DNA of 64,000 bases from Streptomyces sp. NBRC 109706 (GTDB lineage Bacteria > Actinomycetota > Actinomycetes > Streptomycetales > Streptomycetaceae), in assembly GCF_000974485.1 (NCBI RefSeq), contig NZ_BBOM01000008.1, forward strand, positions 186,001-250,000, read 5' to 3'. The position numbers and the translations under genes were made by a program. Within the stretch, counting starts at the first letter, position 1. Each line of letters begins with the position of its first letter. Under the pieces are notes generated by a model that made no database searches, was not told where the DNA came from, and was given only the letters and a program-made list of their open reading frames with translations. This document shows, piece by piece, positions 17,413 to 26,539 of the stretch.

Positions 17413-18771
17413 GTGTCACTTCCTGACGAGCGGTCGGGGCGAGTTCGAAGGGGTGGGCGACGCGGTCTTCATCCGGCGTGGGCGGTGGCCGCCGTCACGT
17501 TCCTGGCGCTGATCGGGGCCGCTGGTTTCCGTGCCGCCCCGGGTGCGCTGATGGTGCCGTTGAACGACGAGTTCGGCTGGTCGACCAGCGTGATGTCGCT
17601 GGCTGTGAGCATCAACCTCGTTCTCTACGGCCTGACGGCACCGTTCGCCGCCGCGCTCATGGACCGCTTCGGTGTGCGGCAGGTCGTCGCGGCCGCTCTG
17701 TCGCTGGTGGCCCTGGGCGCCGGTGGCAGCGTCTTCATGACCGCGTCATGGCAGCTGCTCCTCTTCTGGGGGCTGCTGATCGGGCTGGGGACCGGCGCCA
17801 TGGCCCTGGTCCTCGCCGCGACCGTCACCAACCGGTGGTTCCACACCCGTCGGGGGCTGGTGATGGGTGTTCTCACCGCCGGATCGGCCACCGGACAGCT
17901 CGTCTTCCTCCCCGTGGTGGCTCATCTGGCCGAGAGCTCCGGGTGGCGATCGGCCTCGCTGGCGGTAGCGGGCGCCGCACTGCTGGTGGTGCCCGTCGTG
18001 TGGCTGGTGATGCGTGACCGTCCCGAGGACAGAGGCGTGCGTCCCTACGGTGCGGACGAAACCTATGCGGCACCGCTTCCGGCCAGCGGAGGCGCGACCA
18101 GGCGCGCACTCGGAGGACTGGTCTTCGCCGTACGGCACCGCTCCTTCTGGGGGCTCGCCGTAGCCTTCGCGATCTGTGGTGCCACCACCAACGGACTGAT
18201 TGGTATTCACTTCATTCCGTCCGCCCATGACCACGGCATGTCGACAACCACCGCCGCCGGCCTGCTCGCCGCTGTCGGCGTCTTCGATATCGCAGGAACA
18301 GTCGCGTCCGGCTGGCTCACCGACAAGTACGACCCTCGCAAGCTGCTCGCCGGCTACTACGTCTTCCGCGGGGCCGGTCTGGTCTCGTTGCCGTGGCTTC
18401 TCTCGGATTCCGTGCATCCCGGCATGGTGGTGTTCATCGTGTTGTACGGCCTGGACTGGGTGGCCACGGTTCCTCCCACCGCGGTTCTGTGCCGGCAGCT
18501 CTTCGGAGACCACGGGACGATCGTCTTCGGCTGGGTCTTCGCCTCCCACCAACTGGGAGCCGCCGTGGCGGCGCTCGGAGCCGGACTCATCCGTGACGCG
18601 TTCGGCACGTACATGTACGCCTGGTGGGGCGGCGCGGCGCTCTGCGCCGTGGCTGCCGCGCTCTCCGTCGGCGTGCGGTCCGGATCCGAGGAACGAGAAC
18701 CTGTCCGTATCCGACCGCGAGCTGTCGACCCCGCCGGGAACGCCGAGGAGGATGGAGCGAAACGGGCGTAG
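17413..18771 (+). CDS. MFS transporter, oxalate:formate antiporter / monocarboxylate type
   Basis: A 452-residue inner-membrane protein with twelve hydrophobic segments. The loop 2-3 signature MDRFGVRQVV and the loop 8-9 counterpart WLTDKYDPRKLL are those of major facilitator proteins. The N-terminal half (FGWSTSVMSLAVSINLVLYG) and HTRRGLVMGVLTAGSATGQL resemble the monocarboxylate/oxalate-formate group. The start GTG follows AAGG by eight bases. The 245 bases before it hold no clear gene but contain a half-site CTGGCTCGG and a TGCCG-CCTT-CGGCA hairpin. It may export the product of the neighbouring reductases (inference). Confidence 0.9.
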   Translation: MSLPDERSGRVRRGGRRGLHPAWAVAAVTFLALIGAAGFRAAPGALMVPLNDEFGWSTSVMSLAVSINLVLYGLTAPFAAALMDRFGVRQVVAAALSLVALGAGGSVFMTASWQLLLFWGLLIGLGTGAMALVLAATVTNRWFHTRRGLVMGVLTAGSATGQLVFLPVVAHLAESSGWRSASLAVAGAALLVVPVVWLVMRDRPEDRGVRPYGADETYAAPLPASGGATRRALGGLVFAVRHRSFWGLAVAFAICGATTNGLIGIHFIPSAHDHGMSTTTAAGLLAAVGVFDIAGTVASGWLTDKYDPRKLLAGYYVFRGAGLVSLPWLLSDSVHPGMVVFIVLYGLDWVATVPPTAVLCRQLFGDHGTIVFGWVFASHQLGAAVAALGAGLIRDAFGTYMYAWWGGAALCAVAAALSVGVRSGSEEREPVRIRPRAVDPAGNAEEDGAKRA

Positions 18772-18834
18772 GAAGCTGGCGGCGGAGGTCGAACGGTTAC
18801 GGTGCTCGGGGCGTTGGGGGAGCTTGAAGCGTCC

Positions 18835-18857
18835 CTGGCTTGGTCGTGGCAAGCCAG
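18835..18857. promoter_or_regulatory. Dyad CTGGCTTG-N7-CAAGCCAG, candidate HxlR operator
   Basis: Perfect 8-base arms separated by seven bases end 14 bases before the hxlR-family ATG. One arm (CTGGCTTGCC, on the opposite strand) recurs exactly at 15500-15509 in front of the aldo/keto reductase gene. Autoregulation plus control of that gene is the simplest model. Confidence 0.75.
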
Positions 18858-18871
18858 AGTAGGCTCTCATC

Positions 18872-19408
18872 ATGCCTTCTCGGTCAAGAGCGCTCGCCGA
18901 AGCCCTGGACAGTTCGTGTGCGATCACGCGTTGTCTCGGTGTGCTCAGTGACCCCTGGAGCTTCCTCCTGCTGCGGGAGGCGTTCTTCGGCCGGCGTACG
19001 TTCGCCGAGTTCCGTGATCGACTCGGGATCGCCACCGACGTGTTGAGTGCGCGTCTCGCCGGTCTTGTCGAGCACGGGGTCCTGCGGAAGGTCGCCTACC
19101 GCGAGCCCGGCCAGCGTACTCGTTTCGCCTATGCGCTCACCCCGGCGGGGGAGGAGCTGAAGCTCGTGCTCATCGCGTTGCAGCAGTGGGGGGAGGAGCA
19201 CGTGCCGATCGGTGAGCCGTTGGGAGTCGTTCCTCTCGCGCGTGAATCACGGCGCCGCGTCCGGGCGGTGCTCGTCGACGAGATCGAAGAGCGCGTGGAC
19301 CAGGGCGATGTGGAGTTCACTCGGGTGGCGCCGGCTTCGCCGAAGGGGGGCGAACGCGAGCGGCCGGTTGAGGGCCGCCCCGATGGCGGCATCAGCGAGG
19401 CAGGATAG
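18872..19408 (+). CDS. HxlR-family winged-helix regulator
   Basis: A 178-residue regulator. Residues 15-105 form the HxlR domain (CAITRCLGVLSDPWSFLLLR, RTFAEFRDRLGIATDVLSAR, LTPAGEELKLVL). The family senses electrophiles such as aldehydes and quinones, often through a Cys near the N-terminus; here Cys16 and Cys21 precede the first helix. About 60 extra C-terminal residues follow the usual domain. The ATG lies 15 bases after a perfect dyad operator. The 3' end overlaps the convergent TetR gene by 17 bases. Flanking reductases support a role in reactive-carbonyl response. Confidence 0.9.
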   Translation: MPSRSRALAEALDSSCAITRCLGVLSDPWSFLLLREAFFGRRTFAEFRDRLGIATDVLSARLAGLVEHGVLRKVAYREPGQRTRFAYALTPAGEELKLVLIALQQWGEEHVPIGEPLGVVPLARESRRRVRAVLVDEIEERVDQGDVEFTRVAPASPKGGERERPVEGRPDGGISEAG

Positions 19409-19994
19409 CGCCGATCTGCTTGCGAATGTCCCGCTCGATGTCGTCGACGGTCAACTCGACATGGACCGTCGACGCCAGGCTGACGAACATGACGGCGGAT
19501 ACGACGTGCGCCAGCGTCGAAGCCTCGTCCTCGTGGATCCCCGCTTTCCGCCGCAGGACGGCCGTGATGGCGGTCTCCGTTCGCCCGATGATGTCCAGCG
19601 CCTCGCGATGATGGAGATCCGTGGGGTCGCCGAAGATGATCTCTCGTAGGTAGGCGCGGCCGTTGTTGACCTGCGTGCGATTGCATTCCACGATCGGGCG
19701 GACGATCGCCAGCACGGCGTCCAACGCGTCAGTCACATCTTCGGCGCGCGCCCGGCCACGTTCCAGGGACTCGACGTAGCGGGAGTTCTGTACGAGCAGG
19801 AGCAGCTCGGCCTTGGTTTTGGCGTAGAGAAAGAGCGTGCCCGTGCCGACATCGGCCTTGTCCGCGATCTCCTGGGTGGTCACCTCGTCGATCCCCCGCT
19901 CGGCGAAGAGCTCTCGGGCGGCGGCGGTGATGCGTTCGAGCTTCTGCCGCTTGTTCCGCTCGCGCCGTCCGGGGGGCTGGGGTGCGAGAGGCAT
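19392..19994 (-). CDS. TetR-family transcriptional regulator
   Basis: A 200-residue repressor with the helix-turn-helix at about residues 20-65 (ITAAARELFAERGIDEVTTQ, EIADKADVGTGTLFLYAKTK). The rest is an all-helical ligand domain. The ATG at 19992-19994 is taken because the frame upstream continues through the divergent Old Yellow Enzyme gene as a shadow. The 174-base divergent gap carries two direct repeats GGCTCAG(T/C)TTT at 20027 and 20059, which may be its binding sites. It likely controls the divergent oxidoreductase and the SDR downstream of it. Confidence 0.9.
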   Translation of the reverse strand: MPLAPQPPGRRERNKRQKLERITAAARELFAERGIDEVTTQEIADKADVGTGTLFLYAKTKAELLLLVQNSRYVESLERGRARAEDVTDALDAVLAIVRPIVECNRTQVNNGRAYLREIIFGDPTDLHHREALDIIGRTETAITAVLRRKAGIHEDEASTLAHVVSAVMFVSLASTVHVELTVDDIERDIRKQIGAILPR

Positions 19995-20168
19995 GGTGTG
20001 TCCTTCGAGGGAATAGAATCTGACCAGGCTCAGTTTTGAGTGTGGCCACTTCCGGTGGGGCTCAGCTTTCTCGTGACATTTTCCCACGCAGAAGCTGGGA
20101 CGTTTCCGCTCCGCACCAGCGCAGCGGTCATCGCTCTCCCATGCATCCAGACAAAGGACACGAAGGTC

Positions 20169-21245
20169 ATGACCAGGTCGTCGCTCTGGCAGCCGTTCAC
20201 CCTCGGCCGCGTGAAGCTCCCACATCGGCTCGCGCTGGCCCCGATGACCCGCGGCCGGGCAAACCCGGACGGCTCGCCCGGCCCGCTGGCCGCGACCTAC
20301 TACGGGCAGCGCGCATCGCTCGGGCTCCTCATCTCCGAAGGGACGCAGCCCTCGGAGGACGGACAGGGATACCTGAACACGCCGGGCATCCACACAGCGG
20401 CACACGTCGAAGGGTGGCGAGAGGTCGCCCAGGCCGTACACGCCGGCGGTGGGGCGTTGTTCATTCAGCTGATGCATGTCGGCCGGATATCGCACCCCGA
20501 CAACACTCCACATCACCGGCAGCCGGTGGCTCCGTCGGCGATCTCCGCCGACCAGGACGTGATGACCCCGACCGGGCCCCGGCGGACACCGGTCCCGCGG
20601 GAACTCAGCGGCCAGGACATCCAGTCCACCATCGACGCGTTCCGTGGCGCCGCGGCGTCCGCGACAGCCGCCGGCGCCGACGGGGTGGAGATCCACGGAG
20701 CCAACGGATACCTCCTGCACCAGTTCCTGTCCCCGAACGTCAACCACCGCACCGACTCCTACGGCGGTTCGGTGGAGAACCGCTCGCGGTTCGTGATCGA
20801 GGTCGCGCGTGCGGTGGCCGAGGAGATCGGCCCCGACAGGGTGGGAATCCGGTTGTCTCCCGCGATGCCACTGGGAGGGATCGACGAGGGCGACACAGGG
20901 AGCGTACGCGCCCAGTACCGGCATCTCGTCGGTGGGCTCGCCACGCTGAATCTCGCCTACCTTCACCTTCACCACGTCGGCGACGACGAGTTGCTCCGCA
21001 CTCTCCGGGACATGTGGCCGACCGCCGTGCTCGTGGTTCGTTACGGCCGCACCCGGGACGGGATCGCCGACGACATCGACGCCGGCTTGGCCGACATCGC
21101 CCCCTTGGGCAGGTTCGCACTGGCCAACCCCGACATCGTCGAGCGGCTGCGCCTCGACGCTCCGCTGAACGAGCTGGATCCCACCACGCTCTACAGCGGT
21201 GGTGAGGCCGGCTACACCGACTACCCGGCTCTCCCCCTTCCCTGA
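20169..21245 (+). CDS. Old Yellow Enzyme-type alkene reductase (NemA-like)
   Basis: A 358-residue FMN-dependent ene-reductase reducing activated C=C bonds of enals, enones, nitro compounds or quinones. Seen motifs: LALAPMTRGRANPDG near residue 20, FIQLMHVGRISHPDN, the substrate pair His/Asn in GVEIHGANGYLLHQF, and NHRTDSYGGSVENRSRF. The start at ATG 20169 follows AAAGGA and GAAGG; the frame is open 43 codons further upstream without family similarity. It is divergent from a TetR gene that probably represses it and is followed by an SDR 110 bases later. Confidence 0.93.
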   Translation: MTRSSLWQPFTLGRVKLPHRLALAPMTRGRANPDGSPGPLAATYYGQRASLGLLISEGTQPSEDGQGYLNTPGIHTAAHVEGWREVAQAVHAGGGALFIQLMHVGRISHPDNTPHHRQPVAPSAISADQDVMTPTGPRRTPVPRELSGQDIQSTIDAFRGAAASATAAGADGVEIHGANGYLLHQFLSPNVNHRTDSYGGSVENRSRFVIEVARAVAEEIGPDRVGIRLSPAMPLGGIDEGDTGSVRAQYRHLVGGLATLNLAYLHLHHVGDDELLRTLRDMWPTAVLVVRYGRTRDGIADDIDAGLADIAPLGRFALANPDIVERLRLDAPLNELDPTTLYSGGEAGYTDYPALPLP

Positions 21246-21355
21246 ACCCATCCCGGGGGCCGAGCGTTTCGGCCTTGCCGTCGTGCGGATCGACCCCGTC
21301 TCCCACCACCCCGACCGACCGGTAACACGCCGCTCATCAGAGAAGGAACCCAAAG

Positions 21356-22057
21356 ATGCCCTCGCTCAGCGGAGCCGTCGTTCTCGTCACAGGAGCCAAC
21401 GGCGGCATCGGAACCCACTTCGTCCACAGCGCCCTTGACCGTGGCGCCGCCAAGGTCTACGCGACCGCCAGAAACCCCCGCACATGGGATGACGAGCGGA
21501 TCGTCCCGCTCCCGCTCGACGTCACCGACTCCGCGTCCATCGACGCGGCCGTTGCCGCCGCGCCCGATGTCACCGTGCTCATCAACAACGCCGGCGTGTC
21601 TCCTGCCAGCGAAAGTCTCCTCTCGCTGAGCGAGGCGGAGATCAGGGCGAACATGGAGACCAACTTCTTCGGCCCGGTCTTTCTCGCCCGGAAGTTCGCA
21701 CCGGTCCTGACGGCCAAGACCGGGTCGGTGATCGTCGACATCCACTCGCTGCTGAGCTGGCTCGCCGTCGCCGGGGTCTACAGCGCGTCGAAGGCGGCGC
21801 TGTGGTCGGCGACCAACTCGCTGCGGCTCGAACTGACTCCGCAGGGAGTGCACGTCGTCGGCGTGCATGTCGGGTGGGTCGACACCGCCATGGCGGCACA
21901 CGTCGAAGGGCCGAAAACGGCGCCGGGCGACCTCGTGCGGGTGGTGTTCGACGCCATCGAGGCGGGGGAGTACGAGGTGCTGGCCGACGAGGGCTCCGTG
22001 CGGGTCAAGGCAGGGCTGAGCGCTCCCGTCGAAGCGCTCTACCCGCAACTGGGCTGA
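21356..22057 (+). CDS. Short-chain dehydrogenase/reductase (SDR)
   Basis: A 233-residue classical SDR, compact for the family. The cofactor motif TGANGGIG lies near residues 12-19, the structural NNAG follows, and the catalytic Ser/Tyr/Lys set is in DIHSLLSW and YSASKAAL. An AGAAGGA ribosome site sits eight bases before the ATG. It follows the Old Yellow Enzyme gene and probably belongs to the same TetR-controlled unit. The substrate is unknown. Confidence 0.92.
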   Translation: MPSLSGAVVLVTGANGGIGTHFVHSALDRGAAKVYATARNPRTWDDERIVPLPLDVTDSASIDAAVAAAPDVTVLINNAGVSPASESLLSLSEAEIRANMETNFFGPVFLARKFAPVLTAKTGSVIVDIHSLLSWLAVAGVYSASKAALWSATNSLRLELTPQGVHVVGVHVGWVDTAMAAHVEGPKTAPGDLVRVVFDAIEAGEYEVLADEGSVRVKAGLSAPVEALYPQLG

Positions 22058-22261
22058 TCCCTCCTCAGCGCGAGGCGGGCACACGAGCCTCTCCCATACC
22101 GGCCCCAGGAAACGGTGGGGCACACCGCGCGCTTCGTGCCGTGTCGGCCGGCGTGACAAGCGGTCGGGTCCCGCAGCGGGTCCCGGCCGCCTGTGATGTC
22201 GAGTGGAACGGGTGTGCTCGACGACCGCCAGGGCCGTAACGGACAACCCGCGCGCGACCCC

Positions 22262-23257
22262 TCACTCACGGTTGACGACGATCTTGCCGTGAGTTCCGCC
22301 CTTCTCCAGGGCCACCAGCGCGTCCGGGGTCCGATGGAACGGGAAGACCTGGCCTACCACAGGCCGTAGTGCTCCCCCGTCGACCAGCTCCGCGATCTTC
22401 GCCAACTGCTCTCCACTGGAGTGCGTGAAGAGAAACTCGTATCTCACGTCCAAACGACGGGCCATCCGGCGGGCGCGGTGGCTGATCCCCCTGACAGCGA
22501 GTCGGGGCACGAGGCTGACGTCCATTTCGCGCGCGAACTCCGGGGTCGGGGGGCCGGTGATTCCGATCGCCTTGCCACCGGGCCGGAGCACCCGAAGCGA
22601 TCCCTCAAGGTTCTTTCCGCCCAGGCTGTCCAACACCAGGTCGTAGTCGCGCAGGAGGTCCGTGAAGTCCTCGGTTCGGTAGTCCACGACGATGTCCGCA
22701 CCACGTTCACGCGCCCGGTCGGCTTGGGGCGCGCCCACGGTTGTGGCGACGGTCGCGCCGAGGTGCTTCGCGAGCTGGATCGCGAGGGAACCCACGCCGC
22801 CCGCGCCCGCGTGGATGAGCACCTTCTGCCCGGGCCGTACCCGGCCGCGCTCCACGAGCGCCTGCCAGGCGCACAGCGCGACCAGGGGCAGCGAGGCCGC
22901 CTCCGTCATGCTGGCGGACGCGGGCTTGATCGCGAGGTCCGCCTCGGCCACCGCGACGCGCTCCGCGAAGGTGCCCAGCTGGCGTACGTCCGGTTTGGCG
23001 AACACCTCGTCGCCCGGTGCGAAGCTCCGGACGGCCGGCCCTACGGCGAGGACGACCCCCGCCAGGTCGCTGCCGAGCACCAGCGGCAACCGGTACGGCA
23101 GGATCTGCTTGAACTCACCCTCGGCGATCCGCAGATCGATCTGATTGACACTCGCGCTCTTCACTTCGATCAGAACGTCGTGGTCCCCGACGACGGGCTC
23201 GGCCACGTCCGCCTCACGCGGCGCGGCCCGGTAGCGGTCGATGACGAATGCCTTCAT
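22262..23257 (-). CDS. Quinone oxidoreductase-like, zinc-free MDR family
   Basis: A 331-residue NADP-dependent reductase of the medium-chain superfamily without structural zinc (no Cys cluster). The N-terminal substrate domain has SASVNQIDLRIAEG and GSDLAGVVLAVGPAV. The cofactor motif HAGAGGVGSLAIQLAKHLGA is near residues 149-168. The C-terminus HRTPDALVALEKGGTHGKIV is the usual MDR ending. It converges with the SDR gene and is divergent from the copper ATPase gene. Along with the ene-reductase, SDR and aldo/keto reductase it makes up a carbonyl/quinone detoxification set. Confidence 0.93.
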   Translation of the reverse strand: MKAFVIDRYRAAPREADVAEPVVGDHDVLIEVKSASVNQIDLRIAEGEFKQILPYRLPLVLGSDLAGVVLAVGPAVRSFAPGDEVFAKPDVRQLGTFAERVAVAEADLAIKPASASMTEAASLPLVALCAWQALVERGRVRPGQKVLIHAGAGGVGSLAIQLAKHLGATVATTVGAPQADRARERGADIVVDYRTEDFTDLLRDYDLVLDSLGGKNLEGSLRVLRPGGKAIGITGPPTPEFAREMDVSLVPRLAVRGISHRARRMARRLDVRYEFLFTHSSGEQLAKIAELVDGGALRPVVGQVFPFHRTPDALVALEKGGTHGKIVVNRE

Positions 23258-23646
23258 CGTGCGGTTCTCCTCGTAGGTCGTCAGGGGCCCGGCACCCGCT
23301 TCGCGTCGTGTCGGCGAGCAGGAGCGAAAGCTTCAGCGGCCCACGGTGCGCACGGACCGGGAGAGGCCGTCGATCGGATGATGCGACATCGCACCACTCG
23401 TGATCATGGCCCTGGCGAGCGTGCTCATTTATGACGCCACTCCATGGTGTCGGCTCTGGGTGGCGTCGGCAGGTTCCCCGATCATTGGATCGCGGACTCT
23501 GCCGGCGTCACCGGCGCCACGCGTCAATCGGCCACGAGAGTCGCGCCGGTGCGCCGGCCGAGCGTGACCTGAGGGCTGGCCGACCGGCGGCGGTCCGGGC
23601 TGCTCCGTCCCGGCGACTGTCCCGCACCAGGAGAGACGAGGACACG
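23258..23646. other. Divergent intergenic region before the CopB-type ATPase
   Basis: 389 bases between the quinone reductase and the ATPase. In-frame continuation of the ATPase frame exists but its composition (Arg-rich, no hydrophobic pattern) does not look coding. No CsoR-type or CopY-type dyad could be recognised. An AGGAGAG ribosome-site-like stretch occurs about ten bases before the ATPase ATG. Confidence 0.5.
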
Positions 23647-25758
23647 ATGAACAAGCACGGGGACCACCACCCCATGGATCATGTGGGCCACGGCGGCCAC
23701 CACGCCCCCGCCTCGCGTCATGGCCACGACCAGCACAGCGGTCATGGCGGCCACGGTGGGCAGGGGGATCATGTGGAGCGGTTCCGGCGTCTCTTCTGGA
23801 TCATGCTGATCCTGGCCGTGCCCGTGGTCGGGTTCAACGAGATGTTCGCGCATCTCATCGGCTATCACCTGCCCGACGCCGAGTGGGTGCGGTGGGTCTC
23901 GCCGGTGCTGGGAACGGTCGTCTATCTCTGGGGCGGCTGGCCGTTCCTGACCGGAGCTGTTTCGGAGGTCCGCTCCCGCTGGCCCGGCATGATGCTGCTG
24001 GTCGGCCTGGCGATCACGGTGGCCTTCGCCTCCTCGTGGGGGGCCAGCCTGCGCCTGTTCGAGCACGAGCTGAACTTCTGGTGGGAACTCGCACTGCTGG
24101 TCGTCATCATGCTCCTGGGCCACTGGATCGAGATGCGATCCCTGGCTCGGAGCACTTCCGCCCTCGACTCGCTCTCGGCCCTCCTGCCCGATCAGGCCGA
24201 GAAGGTCAGTGGCGACGAGGTCGTGAAGGTGGCGCCGGGCGATCTGCTCGTCGGCGATGTCGCCGTCGTCCGTCCGGGATCGGCCGTGCCCGCCGACGGG
24301 ACGATCGTCGACGGGGCGGCCTCGATGGACGAGTCGATGGTGACCGGCGAATCCAGGACCGTACGCCGCGAGAAGGGCGCCACCGTGGTTGCCGGGACCG
24401 TCGCCACCGACTCCGGGCTCCGCGTTCGGATCACCGCCACCGGCGACGATACCGCGCTGGCCGGCATCCGGAAGCTCGTCGCCGACGCCCAGGCATCCTC
24501 TTCCCGCGCCCAGCGGATCGCCGACACCGCCGCGGCCTGGCTGTTCTGGTTCGCCCTCGTCGCGGCTGCGGTCACGGCCGTTGTCTGGTCGCTGGTCGGT
24601 CTGCCCGGTGACGCCGTGGTGCGCACCATCACCGTCCTGGTGATCGCCTGCCCGCACGCCCTCGGGCTGGCCATCCCCCTCGTGGTCTCCATCGCCACCG
24701 AACGAGCCGCCCGAAGCGGTGTCCTGGTCAAGGACCGCCTCGCCCTGGAGTCCATGCGCACCGTCGACGCGGTGCTCCTCGACAAGACCGGCACCCTGAC
24801 CCTGGGCGAGCCCACCGTCACCGCGATCCACCCGGTTGGCGATCGGGACAGGAACGAGGTGCTGGCTCTGGCCGCCGCGGCCGAGTCCGGCAGCGAACAC
24901 CCCCTCGCCAAAGCCGTTGCCGGCGCCGCCCGCATCCGCGATCTGACGGTGGCGCCCGCGCGGGACTTTTCCTCCTCCCCGGCGGTCGGTGTCAAGGCCA
25001 CTGTGGAGGGCGGCGTGATCGAGGTCGGCGGACCCTACCTGCTCGAACAGCGGGGACAGCCCGAGTTGGCGATCGCCGATCAGTGGCGGGCCGAGGGCGC
25101 GATCATCCTGCACGTGCTCGCCGATGGCCACGTGGTCGGGGCGCTGCGGCTGGCGGACGAGATCCGCCCGGAATCCCGCGAGGCGGTGGAAGGGCTGCAC
25201 GTGGCCGGTGCGGAGGTCGTGATGATCACCGGCGATGCCCGGGCCGTCGCCGACGCCGTCGCGTCCGAGCTTGGCATCGACCGGGTTCTCGCCGGAGTGC
25301 GCCCCGAGGACAAGGCCGCCAAGGTCGCCGAACTCCGGTCGGAGGGCAGAAAGGTCGCGATGGTCGGCGATGGTGTCAATGACGCTCCCGCGCTGACCCG
25401 GGCCGACGTCGGCATCGCCATCGGCGCGGGCACCGACGTGGCCATCGGCTCCGCCGGAGTCATTCTCGCCTCCTCCGATCCCCGCTCGGTGCTCTCCGTC
25501 ATCGAACTCTCGCGTGCGTCTTACCGCAAGATGAGGCAGAACCTGTGGTGGGCCGCCGGATACAACCTGATCTCCGTCCCCCTGGCCGCGGGCGTCCTCG
25601 CGCCGGTCGGGTTTGTGCTGCCCATGGGCGTCGGCGCGATCCTCATGTCCGCGTCGACCGTCGTCGTCGCCCTCAACGCCCAGCTTCTCCGCCGGCTCGA
25701 CCTACGTCCTCACGTCGCCACCCGAGCGGCCCCCTCGTCCCGCCGGCGTTCGGCGTGA
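23647..25758 (+). CDS. Heavy-metal-translocating P-type ATPase, CopB-like (P1B-3)
   Basis: A 703-residue copper or silver exporter. The first ~45 residues are His-rich (HHPMDHVGHGGHHAPASRHG) and form a metal-binding tail instead of a CXXC domain. Motifs in order: TGES in the actuator domain, the ion-site motif CPH (VIACPHALGLAIP), the phosphorylation site DKTGTLTLGEP, the nucleotide-domain SEHPLAKA, and GDGVNDAPAL. The last two helices carry YNLISVPLA and MSAST, diagnostic of P1B-3 pumps. CPH rather than CPC separates it from CopA. ATG 23647 was chosen since the upstream frame lacks coding character. No chaperone or CsoR gene is adjacent. Confidence 0.95.
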   Translation: MNKHGDHHPMDHVGHGGHHAPASRHGHDQHSGHGGHGGQGDHVERFRRLFWIMLILAVPVVGFNEMFAHLIGYHLPDAEWVRWVSPVLGTVVYLWGGWPFLTGAVSEVRSRWPGMMLLVGLAITVAFASSWGASLRLFEHELNFWWELALLVVIMLLGHWIEMRSLARSTSALDSLSALLPDQAEKVSGDEVVKVAPGDLLVGDVAVVRPGSAVPADGTIVDGAASMDESMVTGESRTVRREKGATVVAGTVATDSGLRVRITATGDDTALAGIRKLVADAQASSSRAQRIADTAAAWLFWFALVAAAVTAVVWSLVGLPGDAVVRTITVLVIACPHALGLAIPLVVSIATERAARSGVLVKDRLALESMRTVDAVLLDKTGTLTLGEPTVTAIHPVGDRDRNEVLALAAAAESGSEHPLAKAVAGAARIRDLTVAPARDFSSSPAVGVKATVEGGVIEVGGPYLLEQRGQPELAIADQWRAEGAIILHVLADGHVVGALRLADEIRPESREAVEGLHVAGAEVVMITGDARAVADAVASELGIDRVLAGVRPEDKAAKVAELRSEGRKVAMVGDGVNDAPALTRADVGIAIGAGTDVAIGSAGVILASSDPRSVLSVIELSRASYRKMRQNLWWAAGYNLISVPLAAGVLAPVGFVLPMGVGAILMSASTVVVALNAQLLRRLDLRPHVATRAAPSSRRRSA

Positions 25759-25816
25759 AGCTTCTTCCTCGAACCACCCGTGCCTCGCGGGAACTGGCAC
25801 GGCGGCGGACGATGCG

Positions 25817-26473
25817 TCAGGGGGTGACAGCGCTGTCCCGGCCCGGGGAGTCGGTGGTGGTCGCTCGTCGGCTCACGGGAGCCAGCAACATGCCGGTGAT
25901 GGCGTCGGAGAGGAAGTCTCCCGTCTCGTGCCATCGCGGGGTCGTCTCGTCTCGTTCGGCTTGCTCCTCCGCGTCCGCGCAGGCCGAGACGATGATGTGG
26001 GTCATCAGTGCGGCCCTGCCCCGGACGATGGTCGGGTCGAGGTGGGCGAGGCGGGACGCCACCGACCGCATGATGCGTGTCGAGGCGGGCGCGATGTCCG
26101 CGCTCTGGTGGAGCAGCGCCACGCCGACCGGGTCGTGCAGCGCCTGGTTGACGAAGCGGGCCCGGACGGATGGCTGAGGCAGCTCCGCCAAGGCGTTGGT
26201 CACCGGGACGACCAGACTGCGCACGTCTCCCAGGAGGGAGTCCGCCCGCTCGAACATCGTCTGACGGTCTTCCTCCAGGCCTGACAGATGGCGGGTGAGC
26301 AGCGCGCGCAGGAGTCCTCTTCGCCCCCCGAAGTAGTAGCTGACGGCCGAGTGGTTGGTGTTCCCCGCGACCTCCGCCACCTTGCGGTCAGACACCTTGG
26401 CGATCCCGGCCCGGGCGAACAGCCGCTCCGCCGCGTCGAGCAGTGCTGTTCTCGCCGCTTCCGATCTGGCCAT
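25817..26473 (-). CDS. TetR-family transcriptional regulator
   Basis: A 218-residue repressor with the helix-turn-helix at residues 5-52 (LLDAAERLFARAGIAKVSDR, KVAEVAGNTNHSAVSYYFGG) and a C-terminal helical domain of the kind with a GRAALMTHIIVSACADAEEQ helix. It is divergent from the duplicated membrane protein gene; two TAAG-N8-CTTA dyads lie in the 201-base gap. It probably represses that gene and itself. The ligand is unknown. Confidence 0.92.
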   Translation of the reverse strand: MARSEAARTALLDAAERLFARAGIAKVSDRKVAEVAGNTNHSAVSYYFGGRRGLLRALLTRHLSGLEEDRQTMFERADSLLGDVRSLVVPVTNALAELPQPSVRARFVNQALHDPVGVALLHQSADIAPASTRIMRSVASRLAHLDPTIVRGRAALMTHIIVSACADAEEQAERDETTPRWHETGDFLSDAITGMLLAPVSRRATTTDSPGRDSAVTP

Positions 26474-26539
26474 CTGTTCTGTCGTTCTCCCCGCATGATG
26501 TGCCTCGCGATGTGATCAACCTAACCCAGAGACCGCTTC

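Noticed and set aside
19995..21353. N-terminal extension of the TetR frame across the ene-reductase gene
   Set aside because: The extension is antisense to a fully recognised enzyme; the TetR fold starts only at the Met at 19994.
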